From Streptomyces sp. MA5143a (GTDB lineage Bacteria; Actinomycetota; Actinomycetes; Streptomycetales; Streptomycetaceae), in assembly GCF_900290235.1 (NCBI RefSeq), contig NZ_OLMK01000096.1, positions 78,983 to 142,982 on the forward strand: a DNA stretch of 64,000 nt. Reading direction: 5' to 3'. The position numbers were made by a program, and so were the translations under genes. The number at the start of each line of letters is the position of its first letter. The first letter of the stretch is position 1. Positions 32,807-40,752 of this stretch are shown here, in pieces. Under the pieces are notes generated by a model. It did no database searches and was not told where the DNA came from. It worked only from the letters and a program-made list of their open reading frames with translations.

Positions 32807-33418
32807 GTGCACGACCGACACAACGAACACACCAACCGGCAGGAGACACCCATCGCCCAAGACAACCGCGCAGCAAGTTGTCCCGGGAGCAATGCTCCCG
32901 GGGTTCCCGCCCCAGGGGTGGCGGGAGCAGCCCTGCGCCAGGGGGCACCGGACCGTCAGGTTGCGACCGAGGGCGGACCGCAGCCAGGAGGGAAGCAGGC
33001 AGAGCCCCTCGCGAAGAAGCGTCAGCGCGCTCGTCAGCCAAAAGAGCGCAAGCGCTTGAAGCAGCCCAGCTGCCGTATGAACGACACCGAGTTCAAACGC
33101 CTCACCGCCGCAGCCGCCCACTGCGAGATGTCCAACGCCGCCTTCCTCGCCTACGCCACCGACAAGGCCGCCCGCGACCTGACCCGCACCGCCGCCGAGA
33201 TCGCCACCGAACGGGAAGTCATCGACGAACTGTTCGCCGCCCGCCGACACCTGGGCCGCATCCACGGCCTGTTCAACCAGGTCGCCAAGGCCCTCAACTC
33301 CGGTGCCGACGCACCCCACCTCGACGCCGCCGCCGAGGCAGTCCGAAGCGCCGCCCGACGCATGGAGGACGCCGCCGACGCCCTGCTCGCCCACCGCGAC
33401 GGTGGTGCCGCTGAGTGA
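32807..33418 (+). CDS. mobC: MobC-like mobilization accessory protein
   Basis: 203 residues as drawn from the GTG at 32807. The recognisable part starts near residue 80: KERKRLKQPSCRMNDTEFKR then LTAAAAHCEMSNAAFLAYAT is the ribbon-helix-helix-like part of MobC. HLGRIHGLFNQVAKALNSGA is the typical conserved tail. MobC proteins help the relaxase open oriT. The first 80 residues are low complexity and overlie two hairpins, so the true start may be further in. Its TGA overlaps the relaxase GTG (GTGA). Confidence 0.8.
   Translation: MHDRHNEHTNRQETPIAQDNRAASCPGSNAPGVPAPGVAGAALRQGAPDRQVATEGGPQPGGKQAEPLAKKRQRARQPKERKRLKQPSCRMNDTEFKRLTAAAAHCEMSNAAFLAYATDKAARDLTRTAAEIATEREVIDELFAARRHLGRIHGLFNQVAKALNSGADAPHLDAAAEAVRSAARRMEDAADALLAHRDGGAAE
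32882..32925. other. Two adjacent hairpins, candidate oriT
   Basis: CCCGGGAGCA-A-TGCTCCCGGG (32882-32902) is a near-perfect palindrome, followed by CCCGCC (32906-32911) pairing with GGCGGG (32920-32925). They sit at the head of the mobC-relaxase operon, where transfer origins with paired hairpins are usually found. No nick site can be assigned by eye. Confidence 0.4.
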
Positions 33419-35163
33419 TCCCCAGCATCCACGAGCGCGGCAGCAGGACGATCGGCCTCATCAACTACCTCTACGGGCCCGGCACCCACGAGGAGCACAT
33501 CGACCCCCACTTGGTGGCCGCCTTCGATCCGCTCACCCCTGACCCCGGCCGCGACCCGAAGGCCACCTACGAGCAGCTTCAGCGGCTGCTCGACCAGCCC
33601 GTCAACGCCCTGCCCACCAGCCGGCGCCCCAAGAACCATGTCTGGCATCTGTCCGTGCGGGCTGCCCCGGAGGACCCGGTCCTGTCCGACGAGGACTGGG
33701 CCGCGATCGCCCGCCGCATGGTCGCCGTCACCGGCATCGCCCCCGACGGCGACGAGCAGGCATGCCGTTGGGCGGCCGTCCGCCACGCAGACGACCACAT
33801 CCACATCATCGCCACCCTGGTCCGCGACGACGGCCGCCGGCCCCGCCTGCACAACGAGGCCCGCCGCGCCCAGGCCGAATGCCGCCGCGTCGAAGCCGAC
33901 TACGGTCTGCGCCGCGTTTCGCCCGGGGATGGCACCGCCGCCAAACGCCCCACCAGCGCCGAACGCCACAAGGCGGAACGCCAGGGTCGCGAACGCCCCG
34001 CGCGCGAAGAGCTGCACGAGACCGTCCGCCAAGCGGTGGCCGGCGTCGCGAGCGAGGCGGCGTTCTTCGCCCGGCTCAAGGCCGCCGGGCTCCTGATCCG
34101 CCAGCGCGTCGCGCCGTCCGGGGACCTGCTCGGCTACAAGGTGGCCCTGCCCGGCGACGTGAACGACGACGGCGAGCCCATCTATTACGCCGGCTCCACG
34201 CTCGCCCCCGACCTCTCCTTGCCCCGCATCCGTAGGCGCTTCCCCACCATCCACGACGTCCACCAGGACGAGCAGGAAGCAGCCGCACGTCAGCCGACCG
34301 CCCGCTCACGTGCAGCTGTGTCGCCTCCGGCCGCCGCCCGGAGCTCGGCCGCCCGCGCCGCCTGGACCGTCCTGGTCACCCTCGACCAGGACTGCGACGG
34401 CGCCGCAGCGGCCCGCATCGCCGCCACCGGCGAGATCCTGGACACCCTCGCCCAGACCAGCGCATCGCACACTCGCCAGCAACTCCGTGACGCGGCCTGG
34501 GCGTTCGAGCGGGCCACCCGCTCCCACACCCGTGCCGAGTACCGGCATGCCCAGGCCCTGCGCCAAGCCGCTCGCGACCTCCGCTACAGCGGCCCGGCGC
34601 TGGGCCGCGGGGAGGACGACGCGACCACGGCGATGCTGATCGACACTCTGGTCTTCCTCGCCACCGCCGCCGCTCACTGGCACGCCCAGCGCCACCACGC
34701 CCAGCAGGCCGAGGCCGCCCGCCAGGCCGCCGCTCACCTGCGCGCCGCCTATGCTGCCGCCGCCGAGGAGCCCATGGCCCGCCTGCACGCCCAGGGCCTG
34801 CGCCTGCTCCAGCCCGTACGCGACTGGGCCGCCGCCCTCCTCCACGCCACAACACCCGAGATTGCCGAGGCGGTAGTGAACGAACCGGGCTGGCCCGCCT
34901 TGGCCGCCACCCTCACTCACGCCTACCAGGCGGGCCACAACCCCCAGGAGCTGCTGACCGAAGCCGTCACCCACCGGGAACTGGACACCGCCGGGTCGGT
35001 CAGCGACGTCCTTGTCTGGCGCCTGCGCCGCATCGCCGACCTGCCCGCCGACGCGGTCGAAGCACCACCTACTCGGCCCGCGCGCCACAGCACAACGGCC
35101 TCGTCTCCCGGCGCCGCTCAGGTCCCCGGTCAAGGCGGCGCACCACAGAGACGCCGCAGGTAA
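33415..35163 (+). CDS. Relaxase / mobilization nuclease
   Basis: 582 residues from a GTG overlapping the mobC stop. The N-terminal relaxase domain has RPKNHVWHLSVRAAPEDPVL with SDEDWAAIA (about residues 62-95) and the metal-binding His motif WAAVRHADDHIHIIATLVRD (about 119-138). It should nick oriT and pilot the strand to a recipient through a helper's secretion channel. The remaining part is a long Ala/Arg-rich helical region with DAAWAFERATRSHTRAEYRH, typical of the variable C-terminus of such proteins. No coupling ATPase is found nearby. Confidence 0.88.
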   Translation: MIPSIHERGSRTIGLINYLYGPGTHEEHIDPHLVAAFDPLTPDPGRDPKATYEQLQRLLDQPVNALPTSRRPKNHVWHLSVRAAPEDPVLSDEDWAAIARRMVAVTGIAPDGDEQACRWAAVRHADDHIHIIATLVRDDGRRPRLHNEARRAQAECRRVEADYGLRRVSPGDGTAAKRPTSAERHKAERQGRERPAREELHETVRQAVAGVASEAAFFARLKAAGLLIRQRVAPSGDLLGYKVALPGDVNDDGEPIYYAGSTLAPDLSLPRIRRRFPTIHDVHQDEQEAAARQPTARSRAAVSPPAAARSSAARAAWTVLVTLDQDCDGAAAARIAATGEILDTLAQTSASHTRQQLRDAAWAFERATRSHTRAEYRHAQALRQAARDLRYSGPALGRGEDDATTAMLIDTLVFLATAAAHWHAQRHHAQQAEAARQAAAHLRAAYAAAAEEPMARLHAQGLRLLQPVRDWAAALLHATTPEIAEAVVNEPGWPALAATLTHAYQAGHNPQELLTEAVTHRELDTAGSVSDVLVWRLRRIADLPADAVEAPPTRPARHSTTASSPGAAQVPGQGGAPQRRRR

Positions 35164-35170
35164 TCCCGCT

Positions 35171-35213
35171 GCGGAGGCGCCTTTCGGTCATTGTTCGACC
35201 TGGGCGCCTCCGC
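35171..35213. terminator. Hairpin terminator of the mobilization operon
   Basis: GCGGAGGCGCC (35171-35181) pairs perfectly with GGCGCCTCCGC (35203-35213), starting seven bases after the relaxase stop. Confidence 0.75.
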
Positions 35214-35328
35214 GCACGTCTTGTGCGGGTTTGCGGTATGGCGGTGCTTCCTGTGTCCGAGGACGATGCCCCTCTGTGTCCGCCGCTGATCGTCGTGGCC
35301 GGCCGCCAGGAGACACGGGGGTGGGAAC

Positions 35329-36978
35329 TTGTCATACGCGGAGCACCAGTCGGTGTTCTCGGCACCCGCAGTGCCATTGGGAACGGCGGCCAATGGCGGG
35401 GAGATCATCAGGCACGGGACCTACACCGAGGGCATCACGCGCCGGTTGAGCGCCGCCGCCTTCGCCCGTACGGACTGGCTGGCCGTGCTCCGTGCCGTAC
35501 TGGCGCAGCTGTGGAAGAACCTGAAGGCCGCCGTACGGAAGCGTCTGCGATGGCTCTTCCCCGCCAAGGAGGCTGAGAAGGCCGCTAGTTCGTCGGAGCC
35601 GAAGCCGCCAGAGGTGGTGCTGGGGGAGGACTACGCGGTCTGGGTCCGCCGTCGGATCAAGAAGTCGGCGCGGCCGGTCCCGGTCTACGGCTTCCATCAG
35701 GAGCCGGTGGTGCACGCGTGTGATCGTGCCATCCAGCACATGCGAAGACGCCGAGGGGCGGTCATGGCCGTGGTCGCGGTCGTTGCCTGGCAGACCATCG
35801 CCGGCGCCCTCACTGCTGGCTGGGCCATCCTCGTCCTGCTGGCCGGGTTGTGGGGCGTCTACCTGGCCGAGCGCTACCTCGCCCAGCTGCGGCTCAACGC
35901 CCTGCTGGCTGGAGAACTCCACGCTCCTTCGACCGCGGTGCAGGCCCACGCCTTGCCGTACCTCCACGAACGTCGCGCAAACGGCGATCGGCACCGCTTC
36001 CTCGGCGCGGGTCTACAGGCATGGCAGGAGGCCGTCATCGGCATCGACGTCGAGCCCGCCCCTGAGGGCCAGGACGACGAAGACGACAGCACCAGGCCGC
36101 TTCCGGGCCTCGGCTCACCGGCACAAAAGCCGGGTCAGCCCGACATGGCCGAGGTGGCCAAGGCCGTCCTGGATGCGCTGGCGAAGCACAACAAGCCGGT
36201 GGCCCGAAATCCGCTGAAGCACTTCACCGCCGCCCAGTTGCACGCCCACATCGCGCGCCGTCTGGACGATCCGGCACCCTCCCATCACCGCGATCATCCG
36301 AAACTGCGCGTGGAGGTCATCGGGATCGCCGGCATCCACCACAAGCGCTGGGACCAGGTCGCCGACGACGCCTGGCGCGGCCTGCACGCCCTCGCCGTGG
36401 ACAACATCGGCGACAAGCCCGCCGAGGAGGTCGCCCGCCGCTACATCTGGGCGCGGGTCACCGCTTGGAACGGCGACCTCGTCGCAGCCATACTCGTCCA
36501 CTTCGCCTACCAGGGCGGCTTCCTGCGTGTCACCGTCCGCCCGCACATCATGGGCCCCCTCAACCCGAAGCTCGCCGGTCTCACGCCCGCAGATCCGCGC
36601 AGCCTGAAATGGCTGGGCCGCACCACGTTCAACGCCCTTGCCGACGTCTACGTCGGACTCGACCGGCTCATACGTCGCAAGGCCCGCAAGCGCCCCGAAC
36701 TCGACCCGGGCAGCGGACCGGTCAGCCTCCGCGAGGTCTACAGCCTCCGCTGGCTGGAGGACATGCACATGCACGACGACGCCCGCTACTACGTGCAGAT
36801 GATGCAACGCCGAGTCTTCGACTCCACCGAGATCTTCCTACGCGACCACAACGTCGACATCGCCGCCTACCGCCAACAGTCCACCGCCATCTACAACTTC
36901 GGCGTCATGAACGGCGGCACCATGACCGGCGCAGTCCAGGCCACGCCGTTCTCCGTCAACCCCTCCATGACGAACTAA
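35329..36978 (+). CDS. Two-TM membrane protein ending in a Gly/Asn-rich motif shared with its neighbour
   Basis: 549 residues as drawn from a TTG at 35329 (start uncertain). Residues about 145-185 hold two close hydrophobic helices (AVMAVVAVVAWQTIAGALTA, WAILVLLAGLWGVYLAERYL). A large soluble domain follows (LRVEVIGIAGIHHKRWDQVA, DDAWRGLHALAVDN, YIWARVTAWNGDLVAAILVH), then a basic segment. The last 27 residues read NFGVMNGGTMTG then AVQATPFSVNPSMTN. A motif of the same form opens the next protein. I recognise no overall family. A C-terminal motif on a membrane effector, paired with a neighbour carrying the same motif, is how bacterial amyloid-type signalling pairs are built; that is inference. 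Confidence 0.7.
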   Translation: MSYAEHQSVFSAPAVPLGTAANGGEIIRHGTYTEGITRRLSAAAFARTDWLAVLRAVLAQLWKNLKAAVRKRLRWLFPAKEAEKAASSSEPKPPEVVLGEDYAVWVRRRIKKSARPVPVYGFHQEPVVHACDRAIQHMRRRRGAVMAVVAVVAWQTIAGALTAGWAILVLLAGLWGVYLAERYLAQLRLNALLAGELHAPSTAVQAHALPYLHERRANGDRHRFLGAGLQAWQEAVIGIDVEPAPEGQDDEDDSTRPLPGLGSPAQKPGQPDMAEVAKAVLDALAKHNKPVARNPLKHFTAAQLHAHIARRLDDPAPSHHRDHPKLRVEVIGIAGIHHKRWDQVADDAWRGLHALAVDNIGDKPAEEVARRYIWARVTAWNGDLVAAILVHFAYQGGFLRVTVRPHIMGPLNPKLAGLTPADPRSLKWLGRTTFNALADVYVGLDRLIRRKARKRPELDPGSGPVSLREVYSLRWLEDMHMHDDARYYVQMMQRRVFDSTEIFLRDHNVDIAAYRQQSTAIYNFGVMNGGTMTGAVQATPFSVNPSMTN

Positions 36979-37004
36979 CCCAAGAGCCCGCCAGGAGCCC
37001 CCGC

Positions 37005-37400
37005 ATGCCCATCCGTCGCCAGCCCGACCCGATCCCGAACGGCCCCAACTTCGGCATCATCAACACCGGCCACATGACCGGCCCCGCCCAAGCTGCGCCG
37101 TTCTCCCAGAACGCCACCCAGACCAACAACATCACCAACGAAGCCGTCGACAAGGCCCGCGACAGCATCGACGACCTGCGACGGCGCCTGGAAGAACTAC
37201 GCGGCCAGTACCCCGAGGTGGACAGCGCCCTGCGCGACCTCGACATGATCGCCCCGCGGCTTGACGAACCCGCTCAGGACCCCGGCACTCTGCGCTACAT
37301 GCTCCAGAACCTCGTCGAACGCTGCGGCGGAATCCCCGGCGTCCTCGCCGCAGCCCAGCTCGTCCAGTCGACGGTCACAGCCCTGCTACCCGGATCCTGA
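37005..37400 (+). CDS. Small helical protein with N-terminal copy of the shared motif
   Basis: 131 residues; CCAGGAG seven bases before the ATG sets the start, 26 bases after the membrane-protein gene. Residues 15-36 read NFGIINTGHMTG then PAQAAPFSQN, identical at 14 of 22 positions to the C-terminus of the upstream protein. A Thr/Asn-rich link and a probable coiled coil (ARDSIDDLRRRLEELRGQYP) follow, then a helical tail with ERCGGIPGVLAAAQLVQSTV. There are no membrane segments. It probably binds the membrane protein through the shared motif, as adaptor, inhibitor or seed. Confidence 0.75.
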   Translation: MPIRRQPDPIPNGPNFGIINTGHMTGPAQAAPFSQNATQTNNITNEAVDKARDSIDDLRRRLEELRGQYPEVDSALRDLDMIAPRLDEPAQDPGTLRYMLQNLVERCGGIPGVLAAAQLVQSTVTALLPGS

Positions 37401-37413
37401 GGGTCCTAGCGGG

Positions 37414-37479
37414 CGTTTCCTGAATGAACAGAGCGAGCGTCCACCGAGTGAACGCCGCTCCCGTTTCCTGAGTGAACAG
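37414..37479. repeat. Pair of 18-bp direct repeats between convergent genes
   Basis: CGTTTCCTGAATGAACAG (37414-37431) and CGTTTCCTGAGTGAACAG (37462-37479) differ at one base and start 48 bases apart. A partial copy, GAGTGAACG, lies between them. They sit 14 bases past the shared-motif gene and before the convergent DUF397 gene. Confidence 0.6.
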
Positions 37480-37518
37480 CTGGGAATCTCGCGGTCAACG
37501 CAAGGAAGGTAGACAGCG

Positions 37519-37701
37519 CTACGCTTCCTTGGCGTACTCGACGAATGCCGCCCAGCTGCCTCGCTGGACGGCCAGCATTCCCCGCCCGCGCACCTTCGTG
37601 TCCCGAACCAGCACGTGCTCAGGGTCGTTGTCGGCCACTTCAACGCAGTTCTGCGTCTCTGTGTAGGAGCTGGTTCGCCAGTTCGGGGTCATCGGCTGCA
37701 C
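37519..37701 (-). CDS. DUF397 domain protein
   Basis: 60 residues from a GTG with GGAG eight bases upstream. NWRTSSYTETQNCVEVADND then VLVRDTKVRG and WAAFVEYAKEA is the DUF397 pattern. Such proteins are almost always next to Scr1-type HTH regulators in streptomycetes, and pairs of this kind have been proposed to act like toxin/antitoxin or regulator/modulator partners. Here the regulator is 11 bases upstream in the same operon. Confidence 0.92.
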   Translation of the reverse strand: MQPMTPNWRTSSYTETQNCVEVADNDPEHVLVRDTKVRGRGMLAVQRGSWAAFVEYAKEA

Positions 37702-37712
37702 GGGGCGCTCTC

Positions 37713-38567
37713 CTAGTCGTTCGGGATCTGGTCGTAGTGCTGGATCGCCGTGGAGATGAGGTCTCGGACGGCGGTGCCGTAGACCGCTGACTGCTTCAGG
37801 AGGGCGAACGCCTTGGTGTACAGCTCGATTTCACGGGGCTGGGAGACGGAGAACTCCGCCGAGTAGGTCTCGACGAGGACGAGTCGGCTGTCGAACATCG
37901 AGAACGCGTTGCCCGGCCATATGAAGGTGGGCGCGGACTTGGGGACGATGCCCAGGCTGAGGCGCGGCAGCCTCATCACCGCCAGCAGACGGTCGAGCTG
38001 CCCCTTCATCACCTCCGGGCCGCCGAAGTTGGTGTAGAGGGCCTGTTCACCGAGGAGGACGTTGAAGATGCGTTCGCCCTGGTACAGGTACTGCTGGCGT
38101 TCGAGTCGCTTCGCCACGGCCGCTTCCGTGTCGTTGGGTATCTCGTAGTAGCTGACGCCCTGTTGGAAGACCTCGGCGGCGTAGTCCGCCGTCTGGAGGG
38201 TTCCCCAGATGAGTGTGGGGTGCCAGATGCGGAAGACCTTGGTCTTGGCATAGACCGGGATGGCTTGGCGCTGTCGTTTCTCGACGCCGGTCTGGAGTTG
38301 CCGACGCCATTCGAGCCACAGCTCGTCGACATGGCGGACGATCGCGACCAGATCGCCGAGCTGGTCGCCTTGGCCGGTCGTCTCGCACCAGACGCGGATG
38401 TCGTCCTCGCTGGGGCGCTGCTTGCCGTTCTCGATGCGGGAGACCTTCGACTCCTGCCACGCAGTGGCGCGTGCGAATGCCCGGCCGCTGGCGAAACCGG
38501 CATCCTTGCGGAAGCCGCGCAGCCGGGCACCGAGCGCTTGCAGTGCCTCTTGTACTTGGGTGCTCAC
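37713..38567 (-). CDS. Scr1-type (DUF5753) HTH regulator
   Basis: 284 residues. The N-terminal XRE HTH (ALGARLRGFRKDAGFASGRA, ATAWQESKVSRIENGKQRPS) is followed by the DUF5753 domain (YAKTKVFRIWHPTLIWGTLQ, TADYAAEVF ... LGEQALYTNFGG ... LPRLSLGIVPKSAP ... LVETYSAEFSVSQPREIELY). Members are widespread regulators of development and secondary metabolism in streptomycetes. Its place next to the lanthipeptide genes suggests it controls that cluster. Confidence 0.92.
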   Translation of the reverse strand: MSTQVQEALQALGARLRGFRKDAGFASGRAFARATAWQESKVSRIENGKQRPSEDDIRVWCETTGQGDQLGDLVAIVRHVDELWLEWRRQLQTGVEKRQRQAIPVYAKTKVFRIWHPTLIWGTLQTADYAAEVFQQGVSYYEIPNDTEAAVAKRLERQQYLYQGERIFNVLLGEQALYTNFGGPEVMKGQLDRLLAVMRLPRLSLGIVPKSAPTFIWPGNAFSMFDSRLVLVETYSAEFSVSQPREIELYTKAFALLKQSAVYGTAVRDLISTAIQHYDQIPND

Positions 38568-38574
38568 GGGTCGG

Positions 38575-39099
38575 TCAGGGCTTGTACTCGGGGTGCGGGG
38601 TGGCGGCGGACCACAGCAGGTCCCGTAGGCGTACGCACTCGGCCACGGTGTCGGGGTCCTCGATCAGTTCTGACCCGAGCACCCTGCCGTCGGGGGCGAA
38701 GTGGCCCACGGCGAGCAGGCGGTCGTCGTACAGCCACCAGTCGTTGCCTCCCACGGGGAAGATGATGCCCTCCGGCAGGCGGTGCCGGGGCAGCCAGCGG
38801 ATCTCCTCGCCGGCCTCCTCGTTCAGAGCGGTGGTGGCGTGCTCCCACTGGATGTAGGGAGTGTGCGGCTCGGTGACCACTCGGACGCGTCGGACGGTTT
38901 TCCCTTCACCCGTGACGCGCCTGATGAGCCGCGTCCAGGGGTCCATGTAGGAGTAGTCGACGGTCTCGCCGCTGAGCCAGCTCGTGAACGGGCTGTCCTC
39001 GTCGGGGACGGAGTAGTCGTCCCTCAGCTCCAGATGGAATGCGTCCTGCGCGAAGCTCTCAAAGAGCTGGTTGCGCTTGGCGCTGGAGATCAGCTCCAC
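38575..39099 (-). CDS. DUF6879-type protein
   Basis: 174 residues from a GTG with GGAGG six bases upstream. SAKRNQLFESFAQDAFHLEL, RVRVVTEPHTPYIQWEHATT and NDWWLYDDRLLAVGHFAPDG match the family that regularly accompanies Scr1 regulators and DUF397 proteins. Function unknown; probably part of the same regulatory cassette. Its 5' end overlaps the upstream gene by 41 bases and its stop is eight bases before the Scr1-type gene. Confidence 0.85.
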   Translation of the reverse strand: MELISSAKRNQLFESFAQDAFHLELRDDYSVPDEDSPFTSWLSGETVDYSYMDPWTRLIRRVTGEGKTVRRVRVVTEPHTPYIQWEHATTALNEEAGEEIRWLPRHRLPEGIIFPVGGNDWWLYDDRLLAVGHFAPDGRVLGSELIEDPDTVAECVRLRDLLWSAATPHPEYKP

Positions 39100-39478
39100 G
39101 CGGTTCCTCCAGTAGGGCGGTGATCGCGGCCTTGGGGACCTCGACCACGGTCTCGTAATCCGGAATCTCCATCTGGGCCAGCGCCTCGGGGTCGGTCACC
39201 TCGCGGCCCTGGACGACGAACGTACCGCTCGGCGTCAGGATCATGATCGGATCCTCGACGCGCCTGATCTCCCCGGCCGCCAGGCCGTCCTTGGTGAGGT
39301 GCTCGAACAGCTCTGTGGGCACCTCCACCGCCGTCTCCCCCTCCGGGATCTCAAGCTGCATCAGCAGGTCGTTCGCGAAGATCTTCCAGCCCTGGACGAG
39401 GTAGGTGTCCCGGTCTGTGGCGTACAGGGTCGGGCAGTCGCCGACCGTGGAGTTCTTACCAAGGAACCGTAGCTTCAT
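39059..39478 (-). CDS. Small protein with two tandem ~60-residue repeats
   Basis: 139 residues, with CAGGAG seven bases before the ATG. The first unit reads TYLVQGWKIFANDLLMQLEI then PEGETAVEVPTELFEHL. The second reads TFVVQGREVTDPEALAQMEI then PDYETVVEVPKAAITALL. Each is a small beta-rich unit ending in an EVP-helix. It is the first gene of the leftward regulatory operon, facing the lanthipeptide genes. I recall similar proteins in front of DUF6879 genes elsewhere but know no function. Confidence 0.75.
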   Translation of the reverse strand: MKLRFLGKNSTVGDCPTLYATDRDTYLVQGWKIFANDLLMQLEIPEGETAVEVPTELFEHLTKDGLAAGEIRRVEDPIMILTPSGTFVVQGREVTDPEALAQMEIPDYETVVEVPKAAITALLEEPRGADLQRQAQPAL

Positions 39479-39510
39479 GGCCGTTCTCCTGTCTGCTGCC
39501 TTGCTTGGGT

Positions 39511-39578
39511 TTGCGCGACATGACGATGGTCGACGGGCGGTTGTGGGCCGTCAATCCGCTTGCTGCAAACTCGCGCAA
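39511..39578. promoter_or_regulatory. Divergent control region with inverted TTGCGCGA boxes
   Basis: TTGCGCGA (39511-39518) and its exact complement TCGCGCAA (39571-39578) face each other within the 195-base region between the leftward regulatory operon and the rightward biosynthetic genes. The 52-base gap would suit looping by, or cooperative binding of, the Scr1-type regulator. This is inferred from position only. Confidence 0.4.
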
Positions 39579-39673
39579 TCTCCTTGGGACTTGGGTGACG
39601 GCCGCTCTACGTTCGTCTCCGAACCCGAGCAACCGAGGCAGTCGCCGCAGGTTGCGGTACCGAGGGGAGATGC

Positions 39674-40045
39674 GTGGTGAGCACCGTGACGGACAGACGC
39701 AAGGCTCCAGCCGTCGACAAACAGCCCATCGACACGGAGCTGATCGCGGACAGCACCGACGCCGCCCTGAGGATGAAGCTGGGCACCTCCACCCGCGAGA
39801 GCATCGACATCAGGACCACGGCCGTCATCGAGCAGCTGAACCGGCTTCTCGGCGTGGACCTGGGCGCGGACGAGGACCCCGACATCAGGAGTCTGGTCAG
39901 CCGGGCGAACAAGCTGCTGGAGCTGTCAGCGCGTCCTACGAAGGAGACGCCGGCCTTCAGCGCCTTCTTCTATATGCGCGACGTCGCCAGTCTTACCCGT
40001 CGGCTGCTGTGGGTCTGCCCGGAGGCAGGCGGCCATGCGCCCTGA
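39674..40045 (+). CDS. DUF6415-type protein of natural-product clusters
   Basis: 123 residues from GTG GTG (MVSTVTDRRKAP). It is all helical: IDTELIADSTDAALRMKLGT, IDIRTTAVIEQLNRLLGVDL, then IRSLVSRANKLLELSARPTK. The pattern agrees with the DUF6415 family found beside natural-product genes in streptomycetes. It opens the rightward operon that leads to the lanthipeptide genes, and the next start lies inside its 3' end. No catalytic motif is seen. Confidence 0.65.
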   Translation: MVSTVTDRRKAPAVDKQPIDTELIADSTDAALRMKLGTSTRESIDIRTTAVIEQLNRLLGVDLGADEDPDIRSLVSRANKLLELSARPTKETPAFSAFFYMRDVASLTRRLLWVCPEAGGHAP

Positions 40046-40436
40046 TCACCCCGTGCTCCTTCATCTCTCTCCCCCGCCGGCACGCGCCGTCCGCGAGCCT
40101 GAGTCCGGGTTCTGGTGTGAATGGCATCTCGCGGACGGGCGGCGCATCAGCTGTGCCGCGCAGCCGACCGCCGCCTCGGCTGTCCGATGGGCACGCATTC
40201 AAGTCCGCGTCATCGCCTCGGCCGCTGAGCCGGTCTCCATCGACCTCCTCGTGGACCGACGTGCCCAGAGCTGGCGGGACGCCGTCTCAGCTCTTCAACA
40301 GGGTGTGGATTTCACACTGCCGCTCGCAGCGGGGCCGTGCACCTTCGTATGGCATGCACGCCCCGTCGCCTTTCTGCCCCTCGTCGGCGGTAACCCGATG
40401 CCCCATCTCCCGGGAGGAGGCACGCCATGGGGGTGA
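40035..40436 (+). CDS. Hypothetical protein, lanthipeptide operon
   Basis: 133 residues, with GGAGG upstream of the ATG and an 11-base overlap with the preceding gene. The centre reads ESGFWCEWHLADGRRISCAA then RWARIQVRVIASAAEPVSID and LLVDRRAQSWRDAV. No membrane segment or known motif. The overlapping starts and stops tie it to the DUF6415-type gene and the following Cys-rich protein. Confidence 0.65.
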   Translation: MRPDHPVLLHLSPPPARAVREPESGFWCEWHLADGRRISCAAQPTAASAVRWARIQVRVIASAAEPVSIDLLVDRRAQSWRDAVSALQQGVDFTLPLAAGPCTFVWHARPVAFLPLVGGNPMPHLPGGGTPWG

Positions 40437-40720
40437 GGCCAGGAGAGTTGTGGAGCCGCTTCGACTGGGCGACCGGCAACTGCTTCAGGTGCGAGCAGAC
40501 GAACGTCCCCGTGGCCGAGGTCGGCGAGATCACGGTGGCGGGCACGGTGCTTCCCCTCTGCGCCTGCCAGTGGTGCGTCTTCAGGCTCGAACAGCTCCAC
40601 TGGACGATGAGCGAGCGCGCCGCCCGCCAGCGGAATGCCCCGGCTCCCGCACAGCCCATCCCCCTCAGCCAGTGGCCCACCAAGGTGCCACTCAACAGAC
40701 CGCCCGCCCACGTCGCGTAG
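40427..40720 (+). CDS. Cys-rich small protein, probable zinc ribbon
   Basis: 97 residues, with GGAGGAGG in front of the ATG and a 10-base overlap with the preceding gene. Cys pairs occur as CFRCEQTN and LCACQWC, 26 residues apart, as in a rubredoxin-like zinc ribbon; FRLEQLHWTMSERAARQRN follows as a helix. Its place in the operon suggests a support or regulatory role in lanthipeptide production. Not recognised. Confidence 0.65.
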   Translation: MGVRPGELWSRFDWATGNCFRCEQTNVPVAEVGEITVAGTVLPLCACQWCVFRLEQLHWTMSERAARQRNAPAPAQPIPLSQWPTKVPLNRPPAHVA

Positions 40721-40752
40721 GAGAACGGCCGCGTCCTGGGCGGGCCTTCAAC

